DNA of 33,551 nucleotides, from contig JAJYXQ010000016.1 in NCBI GenBank assembly GCA_021796385.1, forward strand, positions 1 through 33,551, in the 5' to 3' direction. Every line of letters starts with the position of its first letter. The stretch's first letter is position 1. The DNA is from Thermoplasmata archaeon. GTDB lineage: Archaea; Thermoplasmatota; Thermoplasmata; Lutacidiplasmatales; UBA184. Position numbers and translations under genes: made by a program. The notes beneath the pieces were generated by a model. It was given only the letters and a program-made list of their open reading frames with translations. It had not been told where the DNA came from and did not search any database. Positions 32,984-33,551 of this stretch are shown piece by piece.

Positions 32984-33551
32984 ATGCTTTTGCGTAGTGG
33001 TAGTCAGGAAGGAGGAGTTCTCCGGAGCCTCATACTGCCGATATTCATCGCAGTCATCATGCTGGTTCTTACCCTGCCGGTTGGGTCCACACTCGGGGCA
33101 CACCCGGTCCTTCCCCCGGACTCTCGTGGAGTCACGAGAGACGTTCGGGCCATGTCCTCTCCCGAGGCACCATCACAAATCCCCTCCGTAGCCCCTTCGG
33201 TGGCCTACACCCTCGACCTTTGCACCAACCACCTCTATTCTGGTAATGTCCTCCCCACAGATTGTAGCGGGACGTACCCCGGGGGTGTGGCGTATGACAG
33301 CGGGAAGGGGGAGGTGTTCGTGGCTAACTCGACCAATGTGAGCGTGATCTCGGACGCGACGAACAAGGTGATCGCCACTATCCCTGTCGGGTCCGTGCCT
33401 ACGGGACTGGCGTATGATGGGGGGAAGGGGGAGGTATTCGTGGCCAACTCCGGCTCGAACAATGTGAGCGTGATTTCGGACGCGACGAACAAGGTGATCG
33501 CCACCATCCCGGTCGGGTCCCAGCCTGGGGGCGTGGCGTATGACGGCGGAG
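32984..33551 (+). CDS. Second YVTN beta-propeller surface protein (cut by the window edge)
   Basis: A paralogue of the gene at 28705, open to the last base. The signal peptide is LRSLILPIFIAVIMLVLTLP, with probable cleavage near STLGA. A Ser/Pro-rich linker and DLCTNHLYSGN follow (compare ETLCLLSNTLWPGN in the first protein). Then come repeats of VAYDGGKGEVFVAN, NVSVISDATN, KVIATIPVG. Adjacent repeats are nearly identical at the DNA level, so this copy is younger in its repeat amplification than the first. The 3' part lies outside the window. ATG 32984 was chosen by its TATA spacing and the signal peptide. Confidence 0.85.
   Translation, partial: MLLRSGSQEGGVLRSLILPIFIAVIMLVLTLPVGSTLGAHPVLPPDSRGVTRDVRAMSSPEAPSQIPSVAPSVAYTLDLCTNHLYSGNVLPTDCSGTYPGGVAYDSGKGEVFVANSTNVSVISDATNKVIATIPVGSVPTGLAYDGGKGEVFVANSGSNNVSVISDATNKVIATIPVGSQPGGVAYDGG

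Noticed and set aside
32606-33103. A 165-codon minus-strand frame across the second 170-bp repeat
   Set aside because: The same frame in the first repeat copy is broken by stops, and it overlaps the promoter and signal peptide of the propeller gene.

Overview
The window looks like a chromosomal segment of an uncultured archaeon, most probably a member of Thermoplasmatota (Thermoplasmata). The rRNA genes are unlinked: the 5' part of a 23S gene at the left edge faces away from a protein gene with no 16S upstream, and a solitary 5S gene sits about 27 kb away. This arrangement is known in Thermoplasmatales. The archaeal assignment also rests on an archaeal-type MptA, an SdhE-type succinate dehydrogenase, TATA boxes about 25-30 bases upstream of start codons (leaderless genes), a two-subunit-style B12 mutase small subunit with MeaB, and long YVTN beta-propeller surface proteins. 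The species cannot be named from the sequence alone.

Layout. 1-7830 is housekeeping: 23S rRNA (partial, minus), an M24 peptidase, mtnA and fbp in one tight run, then an sdhA-sdhB-sdhE operon. 7838-7919 is tRNA-Ser(UGA). Its 3' end is repeated at 20488-20508 and bounds an integrated element of about 12.6 kb. The element carries a tyrosine integrase; a small Pro-rich membrane protein; a Vsr/DUF559-like nuclease; a serine recombinase, DNA methyltransferase and primase-polymerase/helicase run, translationally coupled by stop/start overlaps; a candidate origin/operator; and a three-gene cassette of GHKL ATPase, unknown protein and N4/N6 methyltransferase. No capsid, portal or terminase gene was seen, so an integrative plasmid or satellite is more likely than a complete virus.

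The element has two main points of interest. First, a perfect 62-bp inverted repeat (9867-9928 and 15980-16041) encloses the replication/recombination block together with the serine recombinase, which suggests a segment of about 6 kb that may invert. Second, the GHKL ATPase cassette resembles the MORC-like restriction-modification context described by Iyer, Abhiman and Aravind, but has a Cys-rich insertion in the ATPase domain, a partner protein I cannot place and no nuclease in the operon. It is the best candidate here for an undescribed defence system.

20509-22997 holds an ABC exporter gene pair bracketed by diverged direct repeats that contain att-like cores, so it may be an older insertion at the same locus. 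22998-27627 returns to core functions: a GNAT acetyltransferase, a thiolase, and mptA divergent from mcmA2-meaB across one shared palindromic TATA box. After the 5S gene comes a junkyard: a 268-bp insertion-sequence relic with 30-bp terminal inverted repeats, and a broken integrase. The right end has two paralogous propeller surface proteins (the second cut by the window edge), a DUF5700-like zinc peptidase, a small membrane protein and two copies of a 170-bp intergenic repeat. No CRISPR array was seen.
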